64,000 nucleotides of DNA from Leptolyngbya sp. SIOISBB. Its GTDB lineage: Bacteria > Cyanobacteriota > Cyanobacteriia > Phormidesmidales > Phormidesmidaceae. Within the stretch, counting starts at the first letter, position 1. Every line of letters begins with the position of its first letter. Location: positions 5,394,001 through 5,458,000 of the forward strand of contig JAAHII010000001.1 of the NCBI GenBank assembly GCA_010671905.1, in the 5' to 3' direction. Of the stretch, positions 7,058-16,604 are shown in pieces. The notes under the pieces were generated by a model that saw nothing but the letters and a program-made list of their open reading frames with translations, had not been told where the DNA came from and did not search any database. The translations under genes and the position numbers were made by a program.

Positions 7058-9382
7058 TTATTGCGGGCTCAAGTGTTTTGAACCCTCAGTGGCAATCAAG
7101 GCATTGACCTGTTCTAAGAGTAATTCTGGATTGAGGGGCAGTATGGTCGTTGCATTGACATTGGCGATCGCCTCTTGCGCGACCTGATTATCTGTCAGAG
7201 CCAAAATTTTTACTTCGGTTGTGATCAGTGACTCGCGAAGCGCTGTAACCATACGCTGACCATCAATGCTGCTGAGATTCATATTGAGAATCACAATGGT
7301 CGGCTGCAGCAGCGCCACTTGCTCCACCACCCGTGATCCTTCGATCATCCAAATTACCTGATAGTCGGCTGCCGTTAATAAGTCACAAATGAGGCCTGCC
7401 CGATCTTCCTGATCTTCGATTAAGACGATGCGCCCGACTACTGGTTGCACCACATCGGTTTCGGATGTCAACTTTGGGGCAGTCGTCGGTAGGCTGGATT
7501 TTATCCGCTGCAGCGGAATCTTGACCGTAAAGACAGAGCCCACCCCGACGCGCGAACTCACCGAAATCGTTCCCCCTTGGAGCTCAATCAATTGTTTGGT
7601 CAAGGCGAGTCCGAGTCCTGTGCCCGCATATTGGCGCTGGCGACTGGCCTCTAATTGCTGAAAAGTCTGGAATAACTGGGGAATGAGTTCTTGGGGAATA
7701 CCAATGCCCGTATCTTCGACCTGAAAAACGGCAGACTGCTGTTCGTGCCATAGCCGCAGGTTGACGGTGCCGCCATCGTGGGTGAATTTGAGGGCGTTGC
7801 TGAGTAAGTTATCCAAGACCTGGCTGATCCGCCGTGGATCGCCGGTAAAGGTATCTTGTTCAGCCAGCAAGGTTGATTCGAAGTTGATAGAAATTTTGCG
7901 ATCGCGCGCTGCTTTGCGAAAAGGATCAATGGCCCGCTGCGCCAACCGCGTCAAAGAAAAACGCTGGACTTCCAGGACGATGCGGCCAGACTCAATTTTG
8001 GCCATCTCTAAAATGTCATTGATGACTGCTAGCAGGCGCTCGCCGCTATCGTGAATTGTCTTTAAATAGGTTCGTTGCCGTTCATTTAACTCGCCCAGAG
8101 ACCAGCGTAAAAGCGTTGCTGACATCCCGATCACACAAGTGAGGGGAGTCCGTAGCTCATGACTCATGGTGGCCAAAAATTCGCTTTTAGCCAGACTGGC
8201 AGACTGGGCTGCAGCTAGAGCATCTTTTAGATCTTGGGTGCGATTAATCACACACGCTTCTAAGGATTGAGTTTGTTCGCGGAGTTGGGTATACAGCTCC
8301 GCCTGCTGAATCGCAACCGCCAGATGCTCGGCAATGCACTTTAAAAACGTGAGTTCTTGCTCCGTCCACATGCGCACAGCCGTACACTGATGGGCGATGA
8401 GGAGTCCCCACAGCTGACCCTTGACCCAAATAGGGGCAATCACTTTGGCGCGTACCTGGGCTTTTTGCAAAAAGTTTTTGAGGCAGGGAAATTCCTCATA
8501 CGTGGTCTGGACATCGTTCACTGCGACCGGGTTGCCGACTCGGTACTTTTCATGGCAGCGAACATAATCGTTGAAGCAATACTGCTCACTAAATTGTTTA
8601 ACTGAGACAATCGCGGGTGAGGCCAGAGATTCGTAGGTAATGTAGCCTGGCATGACTGATGGGCGGGTGTCATCAGCGATGGGCGATGATGAGCCCGTGG
8701 CATCACCCAATGCATCGGGATGCTGAAATTGATAGACGAGCAACCGATCCGTCGATAACGATTGGCGAACTTCGGCCACAGTGGTTGAGAGAATGGCTTC
8801 GAAATCCAAGCTATTGCGAATTTTGGTGATGACTTGATTGAGTAATTCGCCTTGCTTTACTTGACGATCGAGGTTTACTTGGGCGGTGTCCTGGCCCTCA
8901 ACCGCTGCTGACGCATCGGCGATCGCCATTGGTATGGTTGAGGAAATCCCCATCATGGGGAGTAAGGTCAACAGCAACTCGGTTCCAGATACCGCCGCCC
9001 GATCACAAAGGGTTTGCTGGCCGAGCTGTAACGGTTGAACAATGGACTCAGCCCAAGCGGTTGTGAGCCAATGAGTGATCACAGCAGCAACTGCTTGTGG
9101 ATCAGTCATCAGTCCTATGGTACAAGTCCCAGCCTCGTCTCTAGAAGCTGCTTCAACCGCAAAGCGCTGGAGTAACAAAGCTTGAGTGGTGGGAGTGATG
9201 ACGAGTAGCCAAGTTTGCCAGTCACTCTCTGAAGCCTGATCGGGAAGGGGTAAATCAGCCTCAGACAGACACCAAGACTCAGGCTGCTCAGCGGTTTGCC
9301 ACAACGCCTGCCGAAGTTGCTTGTAAGCTGACCTGGGCAGCACCCGCACAGCAAACTCTGAGTTGTTGGGAAATAGAGTCAT
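7058..9382 (-). CDS. GAF-containing hybrid sensor histidine kinase with degenerate receiver
   Basis: About 774 residues from ATG 9382 (a TTG 34 codons upstream is less likely). A variable N-terminal region is followed by a GAF domain (about 190-360) of the cyanobacterial bilin-GAF type, with LWGLLIAHQC...W near its end. A coiled segment follows, then a HisKA domain with the phospho-accepting His408 (SHELRTPL), an HATPase domain with N, G1 and G2 boxes (DNLLSNALKF, DTGIGIP, GTGLGLAL), and a C-terminal receiver domain. In the receiver the phosphoacceptor aspartate is replaced by Asn700 (VILNMNL) and the conserved KP lysine is also missing, so it is probably a pseudo-receiver. In the GAF domain Cys300 occupies roughly the position of the bilin-binding Cys-His pair but is followed by Leu. 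Confidence 0.88.
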   Translation of the reverse strand: MTLFPNNSEFAVRVLPRSAYKQLRQALWQTAEQPESWCLSEADLPLPDQASESDWQTWLLVITPTTQALLLQRFAVEAASRDEAGTCTIGLMTDPQAVAAVITHWLTTAWAESIVQPLQLGQQTLCDRAAVSGTELLLTLLPMMGISSTIPMAIADASAAVEGQDTAQVNLDRQVKQGELLNQVITKIRNSLDFEAILSTTVAEVRQSLSTDRLLVYQFQHPDALGDATGSSSPIADDTRPSVMPGYITYESLASPAIVSVKQFSEQYCFNDYVRCHEKYRVGNPVAVNDVQTTYEEFPCLKNFLQKAQVRAKVIAPIWVKGQLWGLLIAHQCTAVRMWTEQELTFLKCIAEHLAVAIQQAELYTQLREQTQSLEACVINRTQDLKDALAAAQSASLAKSEFLATMSHELRTPLTCVIGMSATLLRWSLGELNERQRTYLKTIHDSGERLLAVINDILEMAKIESGRIVLEVQRFSLTRLAQRAIDPFRKAARDRKISINFESTLLAEQDTFTGDPRRISQVLDNLLSNALKFTHDGGTVNLRLWHEQQSAVFQVEDTGIGIPQELIPQLFQTFQQLEASRQRQYAGTGLGLALTKQLIELQGGTISVSSRVGVGSVFTVKIPLQRIKSSLPTTAPKLTSETDVVQPVVGRIVLIEDQEDRAGLICDLLTAADYQVIWMIEGSRVVEQVALLQPTIVILNMNLSSIDGQRMVTALRESLITTEVKILALTDNQVAQEAIANVNATTILPLNPELLLEQVNALIATEGSKHLSPQ

Positions 9383-9803
9383 AATTCTCGGCGATGAAGG
9401 CGCACTGTCCTTAGCGTTGCTGCCGCCAATTTTGAATGGCTGGCTGACCAGGGTCGATAGGGATTTTAAGCAACCTTTGCCCAATTTTAATGAGACTGGT
9501 TACTGACCAGCTGACGGGGCTGCACGCCGTTTAAGCCAGGAATCCCATAAGTGAATCGATCGCCAAAATACATGCATATAGGTAGTCGACAAGAATGTTT
9601 GTGCTCTCAGGTCAACGCTCAAAACATAGTAACTTTCCAATCTCCTATCTCTGGGTAGATACTAGAGTTCCTTCAGATTTCGGGGGTGTTGACATCCGGG
9701 GATGCATCGAACCATACGATGCAGACTCAATCTTGATGTTGGAGTTCAGGTCATTCCAAAATTAAGCAATGCCCAGATTTTATGGTGTCCTTAGGCGCAC
9801 AAT
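9383..9803. other. Divergent promoter region between the kinase and cobN
   Basis: About 420 bases shared by two divergent genes. I looked for a cobalamin riboswitch before cobN and did not see the expected conserved segments. Confidence 0.4.
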
Positions 9804-12800
9804 ATGCATAGATTAGCGGCGACTCCCGGCGGCTGGAGTCCGGATGTAGACGGGGTGATTTTTGTCGAGCAGTCTCCCGCCCCGATTGTTGTGCTAACGG
9901 CGGCTGATACTGACATTCAGTGTTTGTCGGGAGTGATCGACCAATGGCCCCCGGCGGCTCCCGCCATTCGAGTCGTTAACTTACTACAGCTACAACAGCA
10001 GTTGGCGATCGATGCCTATGCTGACTCGGTACTGAGCCAAGCCCAGATTATTGTTGTACGCCTGTTGGGGGGACGAGCTTATTGGTCCTATGGATTGGAG
10101 GTGACGAAGGCGATCGCGGCGGAAAATGAGACCGCGTTAATCGTGCTGCCGGGAGACGATCGCCCCGACCCTGATCTCATCAGTCACTCGACGGTGCCTC
10201 TAACCGTGGCCCATAAGCTATGGCGATATTTGAATGAGGGCGGCGTCGATAATTGGCGACATGGCTTGATGAGTGTCTGCGATCGCTACCTGCAAACGAC
10301 TTTTCAGCCACCGGAGCCGACGGCGATTCCCAATATTGGTTTATACACGCCTAGCGTGTCTCTGTCCTCTCAGGCATTTACCCCGGTCTCTTTGCCAAGA
10401 CAAATTGCCGCTCTGGCAACAGGCTCCATCGTTGGCATCCTGTTTTATCGGGCACATTACCTGGCAGGCAATACAGCGCCCATTGAAGCTCTGTGCAACG
10501 CTTTACAAACCCGCCAGATGCAGCCGCTGCCGGTGTTTGTCTCATCGCTGCAAAACCCGGAGATTCAGGCAGACTTACGCGATCTGCTCCGGCTCAAGGA
10601 GGCTCCCGGTATCGACTTATTGCTCAATACTACGAGCTTTGCGGTCGCCAAACTGCAGGCAGAAACCCCTCAGCTCGATCTGTGGCAGCAGCTTGATGTG
10701 CCGGTTCTGCAAGTGATCCTGAGTGGCGGTACGCAGGAGGCCTGGCAGCAAAATCCCATGGGACTCAGTCCCCGCGATATTGCGATGAATGTGGCACTGC
10801 CGGAAGTCGATGGCCGCATTATCACCCGTGCGGTTTCTTTTAAGGCGGCAGCCACGCGCAGCGATCGCCTCGAAACGGATATCGTCACCTATGAACCCGT
10901 GGGCGATCGCATTCAGTTCGTCGCTGACTTAGCGGCCAATTGGTTAGCGCTTCGCCGGACCCCGGTAGCTGACCGTCGCCTTGCCCTTGTGCTAGCAAAT
11001 TATCCCAACCGTGATGGTCGTTTGGCCAATGGGGTTGGCCTAGATACTCCCCAGAGCTGTGTGGAAATTCTCAACGCGCTACAAGCGGCGGGCTATGCCC
11101 TGCCAGAGCTGCCTGAGACTGGGGACGACCTGATCCAACAGCTCACCGCCGGAGTGACCAACGATCCAGAAAGTTGGGCCATGCGCCCAATCGCTCAAAC
11201 CCTCACGATGGCAGATTACGAGCGCGCTTGGGCTCAGCTTCCGGAACCTGTGCGGACGGGCATGGCCCAGCAGTGGGGCACCCCGCAAGCGGAACGATCT
11301 CGTCACCACGCTCCGCCGCTAGATGCCTGGCCCATCGCCGGATTGCAGCTAGGTAATGTCTTTGTCGGCATTCAGCCCAGTCGGGGCTATGATCTCGATC
11401 CCTCGCTGAACTATCATGCTCCCGACCTCGCGCCCACCCATGCTTATCTCGCGTTTTATACCTGGCTGAGAGACCAATTCGGGGCGCAGGCGATCGTCCA
11501 TGTGGGTAAGCATGGCAACCTGGAGTGGTTGCCCGGCAAGGGCATTGGCCTGTCGGCAGACTGCTACCCTGAAGCCGCCTTTGGCCCGATGCCGCATCTA
11601 TATCCCTTTATTGTGAATGACCCTGGTGAGGGCGCCCAGGCGAAGCGGAGGGCTCAGGCCGTGATTGTGGATCACTTGACGCCGCCCCTCACCCGCGCCG
11701 AACTCTACGGTCCCCTGCAGCAGCTCGAAGGCTTGGTGGATGAATATTACGAGGCGCAAAGCTTAAATCCGAGTCGGTTATCGATGATTCGCGATCGCTT
11801 GCTGACTCTGTTACAGAGTACCCACCTGCTAGACGACTTGACTGTAACTGGTGACCGTTCGGTTGAGGGAGCGGAGCCGCGATCGCTGGATGATGACCAA
11901 TTTGCGGCGCTATTACCCTCGGTGGATGGCTATCTCTGTGAGCTCAAAGAAGCACAGATTCGCGATGGGTTACACATCTTGGGGCGCTGCCCAGCCGGTC
12001 GGCAACTGCGAGATTTGGTAGTGGCGATCGCCCGCCATCCGGCGACGGGACGGGTGGGGTTGACGCGGGCGATCGCTCAAACCTGGCAGTTGGATATTGA
12101 TCCGCTCACAGACGATTTGGGTCAGTCCTGGCAGCTGCCTCCTGATCACCAAGTTTCAGGGGAACAGTATGGTCTGTTGAAATCCTGCCGCACCGTTGGC
12201 GATGTCGTTGCTCGGCTGGAAGAACAGGCCCAAGTGTGGGTTGCCTCACTCCTGTCAGATGACTCCCGGTGCCGGGACATCGACAGTTCTTACCCACCTA
12301 CCATCGCCGCAGAACTCAAGTGGATTCAACAAATACTGCTACCGAAATTGCAGCAAACCGAGGGCGAGATGCACTCTCTGCTCATGGGTTTAGACGGGCG
12401 TTATGTGCCGAGTGGCCCTGCCGGTGCCCCCACCCGCAATCGTCCTGATGTCTTGCCGACGGGGCGCAACTTCTACTCTGTCGACATTCGCGCCATTCCC
12501 ACCGAGAGCGCTTGGGATGTGGGACGCAAAGCTGCCGAGGTTTTGGTTGAGCACTATACCCAGGAAAATGGTGAGTATCCCCAAAGTTTGGGCTTATCGG
12601 TGTGGGGGACGTCAACGATGCGCACGGGGGGAGACGACATTGCCGAAGCCCTGGCATTGTTAGGGGTGCGTCCCATTTGGGATGGTCCGTCACGGCGAGT
12701 GGTGGATTTTGAAATTTTGCCAATCGCGCTCCTCGGCAGACCCCGCGTGGATGTGACGTTGCGGGTGTCGGGCTTCTTTCGGGATGCCTTTCCGAATCTG

Positions 12801-13685
12801 ATTGACTTATTCGATCAGGCGGTGGAGGCCGTGGCTCAACTCCCGGAATCGGCTAGCGATAATCCCTTAGCGGCGAAGGTGGCGGCAGAGACCGCCGATT
12901 GGCAAGCGCAAGGATTAACGGCAGAACAGGCCCAGATGCGATCTCGCTATCGCGTGTTTGGTTCCAAACCCGGTGCTTATGGAGCGGGCCTGCAAGGGCT
13001 GATCGAGGCCCAAAATTGGACAACGGATGACGATTTGGCGCGAGCGTACATCAATTGGAGTAGTTATGCCTATGGTCGCCAAGCCCAAGGCCGCTCAGCT
13101 CCCGAAGCCTTTCAGGCTCGGCTCCAGACGATGCAAATCGTGCTGCATAACCAAGACAACCGTGAACATGATGTGCTTGATTCGGATGACTATTACCAGT
13201 TTCAGGGGGGCTTGACGGCGGCAGTGCGGGCCGTGGCAGGAAAAGCCCCCCAAACTTACTTCGGCGACCATGCGGTGGTCGAGAACCCCAAGGTGCGATC
13301 GCTGTCTCAAGAAATTGCCCGCGTTTATCGATCGCGGGTGGTGAATCCTAAGTGGATTGCGGGTGTTAAACGTCACGGTTACAAAGGGGCCTTTGAGATG
13401 GCGGCCACTGTGGACTATCTGTTTGCCTATGACGCGACGACCCACTGCGTGGCTGACTATATGTATACCGGTGTGGCGCAAGCATACGTGTTGGATGATG
13501 ACACCCGCGCCTTTATTCAGCAGGCCAATCCTTGGGCGTTGCGAGATATGGCCGAGCGTTTGTTAGAGGCCCATCAGCGTGCGCTCTGGGCTGACGCCCC
13601 GCCCGACATTCTGGCCGCCCTCCGTAGTGTTGTGCATACTGCAGAGGCCGAAGTGGAACGTCACCAGCAAGCCGTGTTGGACTAA
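9804..13685 (+). CDS. cobN: Cobaltochelatase subunit CobN
   Basis: A 1293-residue protein of the CobN/BchH-ChlH superfamily, the large subunit that binds the tetrapyrrole and inserts the metal ion. The N-terminus (MHRLAATPGGW, then EQSPAPIVVLTAADTDIQ), the GILFYRAHYLAGN segment and the overall length are those of CobN rather than ChlH, so the reaction is cobalt insertion into a corrin ring precursor of vitamin B12. The small AAA+ subunits are not nearby; in cyanobacteria these are often shared with magnesium chelatase (ChlI/ChlD). Starts at ATG 9804. An ArsR-type regulator follows 195 bases downstream on the same strand, but a functional link is not shown. Confidence 0.92.
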   Translation: MHRLAATPGGWSPDVDGVIFVEQSPAPIVVLTAADTDIQCLSGVIDQWPPAAPAIRVVNLLQLQQQLAIDAYADSVLSQAQIIVVRLLGGRAYWSYGLEVTKAIAAENETALIVLPGDDRPDPDLISHSTVPLTVAHKLWRYLNEGGVDNWRHGLMSVCDRYLQTTFQPPEPTAIPNIGLYTPSVSLSSQAFTPVSLPRQIAALATGSIVGILFYRAHYLAGNTAPIEALCNALQTRQMQPLPVFVSSLQNPEIQADLRDLLRLKEAPGIDLLLNTTSFAVAKLQAETPQLDLWQQLDVPVLQVILSGGTQEAWQQNPMGLSPRDIAMNVALPEVDGRIITRAVSFKAAATRSDRLETDIVTYEPVGDRIQFVADLAANWLALRRTPVADRRLALVLANYPNRDGRLANGVGLDTPQSCVEILNALQAAGYALPELPETGDDLIQQLTAGVTNDPESWAMRPIAQTLTMADYERAWAQLPEPVRTGMAQQWGTPQAERSRHHAPPLDAWPIAGLQLGNVFVGIQPSRGYDLDPSLNYHAPDLAPTHAYLAFYTWLRDQFGAQAIVHVGKHGNLEWLPGKGIGLSADCYPEAAFGPMPHLYPFIVNDPGEGAQAKRRAQAVIVDHLTPPLTRAELYGPLQQLEGLVDEYYEAQSLNPSRLSMIRDRLLTLLQSTHLLDDLTVTGDRSVEGAEPRSLDDDQFAALLPSVDGYLCELKEAQIRDGLHILGRCPAGRQLRDLVVAIARHPATGRVGLTRAIAQTWQLDIDPLTDDLGQSWQLPPDHQVSGEQYGLLKSCRTVGDVVARLEEQAQVWVASLLSDDSRCRDIDSSYPPTIAAELKWIQQILLPKLQQTEGEMHSLLMGLDGRYVPSGPAGAPTRNRPDVLPTGRNFYSVDIRAIPTESAWDVGRKAAEVLVEHYTQENGEYPQSLGLSVWGTSTMRTGGDDIAEALALLGVRPIWDGPSRRVVDFEILPIALLGRPRVDVTLRVSGFFRDAFPNLIDLFDQAVEAVAQLPESASDNPLAAKVAAETADWQAQGLTAEQAQMRSRYRVFGSKPGAYGAGLQGLIEAQNWTTDDDLARAYINWSSYAYGRQAQGRSAPEAFQARLQTMQIVLHNQDNREHDVLDSDDYYQFQGGLTAAVRAVAGKAPQTYFGDHAVVENPKVRSLSQEIARVYRSRVVNPKWIAGVKRHGYKGAFEMAATVDYLFAYDATTHCVADYMYTGVAQAYVLDDDTRAFIQQANPWALRDMAERLLEAHQRALWADAPPDILAALRSVVHTAEAEVERHQQAVLD

Positions 13686-13880
13686 TCCTGCCGGGTTAAA
13701 AGCCTGACTCCGTTCAGGTTTCACCCCCCTTGACAGCTTCATTTCCTCGTGGTCATCAATCGCCATCCTGAGCGATCGTGCGCTACTGTGGACTCGCTAT
13801 ATTCGCCACGACGACAAATTTATTTTCGCTGCTAGAATGGCGGGGATCGTTCCTTTCACACACAGTTTGGAGTTAAACCC

Positions 13881-14255
13881 ATGGAGCCTGTATCCACTGA
13901 CGTGGTTCAACAGGTAGCGGCATACTTCAGTATTCTGAGCGAACCGATGCGCCTCAAGATTTTAAATCTGTTGCGAGACGGTGAGAAATGCGTTCAGGAT
14001 CTCGTGGAGGCTACCGCTACCAGTCAGGCCAATGTCTCCAAGCATCTTAAGGTGATGCTGCAAGCAGGCATATTGGCCCGACGATCCGAGGGGACAGCCG
14101 CCTACTACAGCGTGACCGATGATTTGATTTATGAGTTGTGTACTCTGGTGTGCGATCGCCTCGCCACCCGAATTGAACAACAGGCCCAAAGTATTCGGTC
14201 ATTTAGTCTGGCTACATCTGCTAGTAAGGGTTACCACAACGGACATATGAGATAG
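13881..14255 (+). CDS. ArsR family winged-helix regulator
   Basis: A 124-residue protein with a central winged-helix domain: ILSEPMRLKILNLLRDGEKCVQDLVEATATSQANVSKHLKVMLQAG. Only one cysteine lies in the alpha-3 region where ArsR proteins bind arsenite, and the alpha-5 metal site of SmtB-like members is not evident. It may therefore not be a metal sensor. The C-terminal tail is unusual and basic. It is preceded by a clean ATG with a purine-rich stretch (GGAG) upstream. A neighbouring target gene is not obvious; cobN is upstream on the same strand. Confidence 0.8.
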   Translation: MEPVSTDVVQQVAAYFSILSEPMRLKILNLLRDGEKCVQDLVEATATSQANVSKHLKVMLQAGILARRSEGTAAYYSVTDDLIYELCTLVCDRLATRIEQQAQSIRSFSLATSASKGYHNGHMR

Positions 14256-14341
14256 CCTTTATCAGACCCTGGCCTACACCAATCAGCACCAATCAGCTGG
14301 CGAAAAGGACTAATCGAAGATTCATTCCTCATCCGGTTTCT

Positions 14342-14624
14342 CTAAGGCGCTTCAGCAATTAATCCCAGAAGCCTTTGGGGGCAAGCATAAACTCCCCCGT
14401 ATTCACGCAACAGGCTAGCAGGGTGGTTTCATACCAGCAAAGGAAATTCTGTAAAGGCGTTTTCACGTTGCTGTTAAGGGCGCACAACCGTGCGCCCTTA
14501 CGAACTATCGACAGTCTGGAATATCCTCTAGCGACCATGAAACAGCCCTGCATTCACTCAACAGGCTAGGGGCTGTCATTCCTTTGCTGAACAGATTTGG
14601 CCGCGACCGTATGACAGGCCTTAG
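14342..14624 (-). repeat. CTAGGG-family MITE, copy C, interrupted by another small element
   Basis: Reverse-orientation copy with diverged ends CTAAGG and CCTTAG. The recognisable MITE sequence is split: the right part lies at 14342-14418 and the left part at 14551-14624. Between them sits a second element of about 132 bases. Confidence 0.75.
14419..14550. mobile_element. Second MITE-like element nested in copy C
   Basis: About 132 bases bounded by imperfect terminal inverted repeats CAGGGTGGTTTCAT and CAGGGCTGTTTCAT. It carries a perfect 11-base hairpin stem at 14475-14500 (TAAGGGCGCAC, loop AACC). It is flanked by a near-perfect 18-base direct repeat, at 14401-14418 and 14552-14569 (17 of 18 identical), ending in GGCTAG. 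This looks like a target duplication or a duplicated MITE segment. It has no coding capacity. Confidence 0.6.
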
Positions 14625-14749
14625 GCAGGCGGCAAAAATGTGAGAGCTGTTCAACTCACTCAATTCACCACCGTCAGTGTGACAGTGCGGCCGACTGAAA
14701 TTCTGCACATGAATTTAGCTTTTCGCCACTGCCAACGCCAGCTACTGGC

Positions 14750-15442
14750 CTACTCTTCAGCGGGGGCTTCGACGCCGAAATCAGTGGCTAAATCGGTGCG
14801 GGTCATCGGTTGTCTGATCTCTAATCCCTCGCCCCCCAACAGTGTCAGGGGCTCGCCGTCGACATCAATCCAGACAGACGCATCTGGGTCAAATGCGGTG
14901 GCGGTATAAATCACTTGGGCCAGGCGCCCAATCATGGATGCACTGCCACCGCCCAGTGTGAAGTCTTCGGAAAGATTCACGTGAATGCCGTCTGATTCCA
15001 CTGAGAGGGCCAACAGCTCAGTCTGCTCGGGAATGCCTGTGGCGACGCCTTCACTATCAGGCCCCCCCATGAGATTACTAAAGGCAACTGTTAGGGCATC
15101 GGCATCGGTGGCATCGGTGGGTACCTCGATGCTTGCTGGGTTAAGGGCGACAGTCGTGCCATCGGTCGAAAGCCAATATAAGGTACCGGCTGAGTCTGGA
15201 TTGACTGCCACCTCAGGGGCCGGTGGATCGGGCACCTCAATCGGCTCAGCGGTTGGCTGATCAAACCCCTCAGGCACTGCCTCGCCTTCAATCTCGAGTT
15301 CTGGAAATTCTGCTGTTGGCGCGGGGGGAGAAATGGCTCGCCAGGTAAACCATGCGGTCGCGCTGCCAGCACTCAAGGCGATCGCGATGATGGCAATAGC
15401 AATTCCTAAGGGCGGTCGACGCCGATTTGTTTTATCTTCCAT
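14750..15442 (-). CDS. GerMN domain-containing membrane-anchored protein
   Basis: About 230 residues from ATG 15442. A basic N-terminus and a membrane segment (about residues 12-33) are followed by a proline- and acid-rich linker and then a GerMN domain (about 90-215). The domain shows the typical YWLSTDGTTVALNP opening, the LMGGP turn and the VNLSEDF and IYTATAFD segments. GerMN domains are found in envelope and lipoproteins of many bacteria; their role outside spore germination is poorly defined. The protein should face the periplasm. It stands alone between two non-coding regions. Confidence 0.8.
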   Translation of the reverse strand: MEDKTNRRRPPLGIAIAIIAIALSAGSATAWFTWRAISPPAPTAEFPELEIEGEAVPEGFDQPTAEPIEVPDPPAPEVAVNPDSAGTLYWLSTDGTTVALNPASIEVPTDATDADALTVAFSNLMGGPDSEGVATGIPEQTELLALSVESDGIHVNLSEDFTLGGGSASMIGRLAQVIYTATAFDPDASVWIDVDGEPLTLLGGEGLEIRQPMTRTDLATDFGVEAPAEE

Positions 15443-15571
15443 TACTGAAGCCCTCAACACTACCTATAGCCTGGCATAGCCTTTGGACGAACCGGGCATA
15501 TATTATGACACTTCCTAGGGGATGAATACGTGAAAAAGACTCACTGCCATGGGGGACTCGTATGCCAGCCA

Positions 15572-16372
15572 CTAATCCTCGAATTCTAATAGAGGGGAAC
15601 TCGGATCAACCCGCACGTAGACGACCAAATTTAGGGTCTCTGGCTGCAGATTAAACTGCAGTACTCGAGCCACGATGGCCCAATCATCAAACTGCTTGAG
15701 GGTCAGCAACTCATCAATGCCCTCGGTAAAAGCATTGATGAGTTGCTGAGGCACACTTTGGCCATCAATGACGATAGTCGGCTCTAGTAACACCAGCTGA
15801 TGCCCGTCGATGACTTGGATGCCGGTTTCGACGAGGGCTTCAACCTCTTCTTGCAAGACGCGATCAGCTAAGTCCACTGTGATCTGTATCCGATTGCCGG
15901 GCAGAAAGGCGATTTGCGGATTGCTCAGGCGGTAGCGATTTCTCTCCCGGTCAGAAGCGCCTGGTAAGTTGAATTCCAAGGTGTTTAGCAACTCTTGAAT
16001 GCGGGGCGATCGCAGCAAGGTGTTGATATCCTCGGTTTTGAGCACAATGTGCGTAGCCGCCTGAATGGGTTCATCCAGAGCGAACTTACCGTCCTGCAGG
16101 GCGGGTAAATCAATATCAATGGGGTCAGTTTCTACATCCAGGATATCGATGCGGAATTCCGGTATCGGGGAAATGCCGCGTCCAGCAAAGCGAACTCGGT
16201 CGACTCGCCCCCCGACTAGCCGAAAGTTGGGGGTATTGTCGATCCGTACATCGACGAGGTCAGCCTGATACAAGCGATCGCGAATGACGCCCTCGGCCAC
16301 CTGATCCGCCACTATTCCCACGGGTGAAATCAGCGTAAATAAACTCGACAGGATGATCGTGATCCATTCCAT
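15572..16372 (-). CDS. DUF2993 (LmeA-like) protein
   Basis: A 266-residue protein with an N-terminal hydrophobic segment and the DUF2993 fold: repeated short strands containing VRIDNTPNFRLVGGRVDRV, IDVETDPI and a C-terminal domain with the LAD-type strands. Family members such as mycobacterial LmeA bind phospholipids in the periplasm. Lipid binding here is inferred only from the family. Starts at ATG 16372; the next gene on the same strand, proS, is separated from it by a heptamer repeat array. Confidence 0.8.
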   Translation of the reverse strand: MEWITIILSSLFTLISPVGIVADQVAEGVIRDRLYQADLVDVRIDNTPNFRLVGGRVDRVRFAGRGISPIPEFRIDILDVETDPIDIDLPALQDGKFALDEPIQAATHIVLKTEDINTLLRSPRIQELLNTLEFNLPGASDRERNRYRLSNPQIAFLPGNRIQITVDLADRVLQEEVEALVETGIQVIDGHQLVLLEPTIVIDGQSVPQQLINAFTEGIDELLTLKQFDDWAIVARVLQFNLQPETLNLVVYVRVDPSSPLLEFED

Positions 16373-16522
16373 AGCAGCATCTCTCCGATCTCAACGGCAG
16401 CAGTCGCTTCAGTTCACGAACCATTGGTATGGGTGATAGCAGAGAAGCAAGGGAGCTAAGGCGTTCTATCGGAAGGAGGTTGAGTATAGTCATGTAATAT
16501 GCGTCAGCCTCCCATTTCCACC

Positions 16523-16588
16523 CTCTGCACTCGGCACTCTGCACTCTGCACTCTGCACTCCGCACTCGGCACTCTGCACTCGGCACTC
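16523..16588. repeat. Heptanucleotide tandem repeat array
   Basis: About nine copies of a seven-base unit, CTCTGCA with variants CTCGGCA and CTCCGCA, between proS and the DUF2993 gene. Such short heptamer arrays are known in cyanobacteria. Related heptamers occur inside the TATAGCA repeat family of this window. Confidence 0.85.
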
Positions 16589-16604
16589 GTTTCACCAACC
16601 TGAC

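Noticed and set aside
9383-9803. Possible cobalamin riboswitch before cobN
   Set aside because: The conserved B12-box and core segments were not found, so only a promoter region is claimed.
13697-13722. Terminator after cobN
   Set aside because: The stem is only about five to seven pairs and is followed by mixed sequence, so it was not listed.
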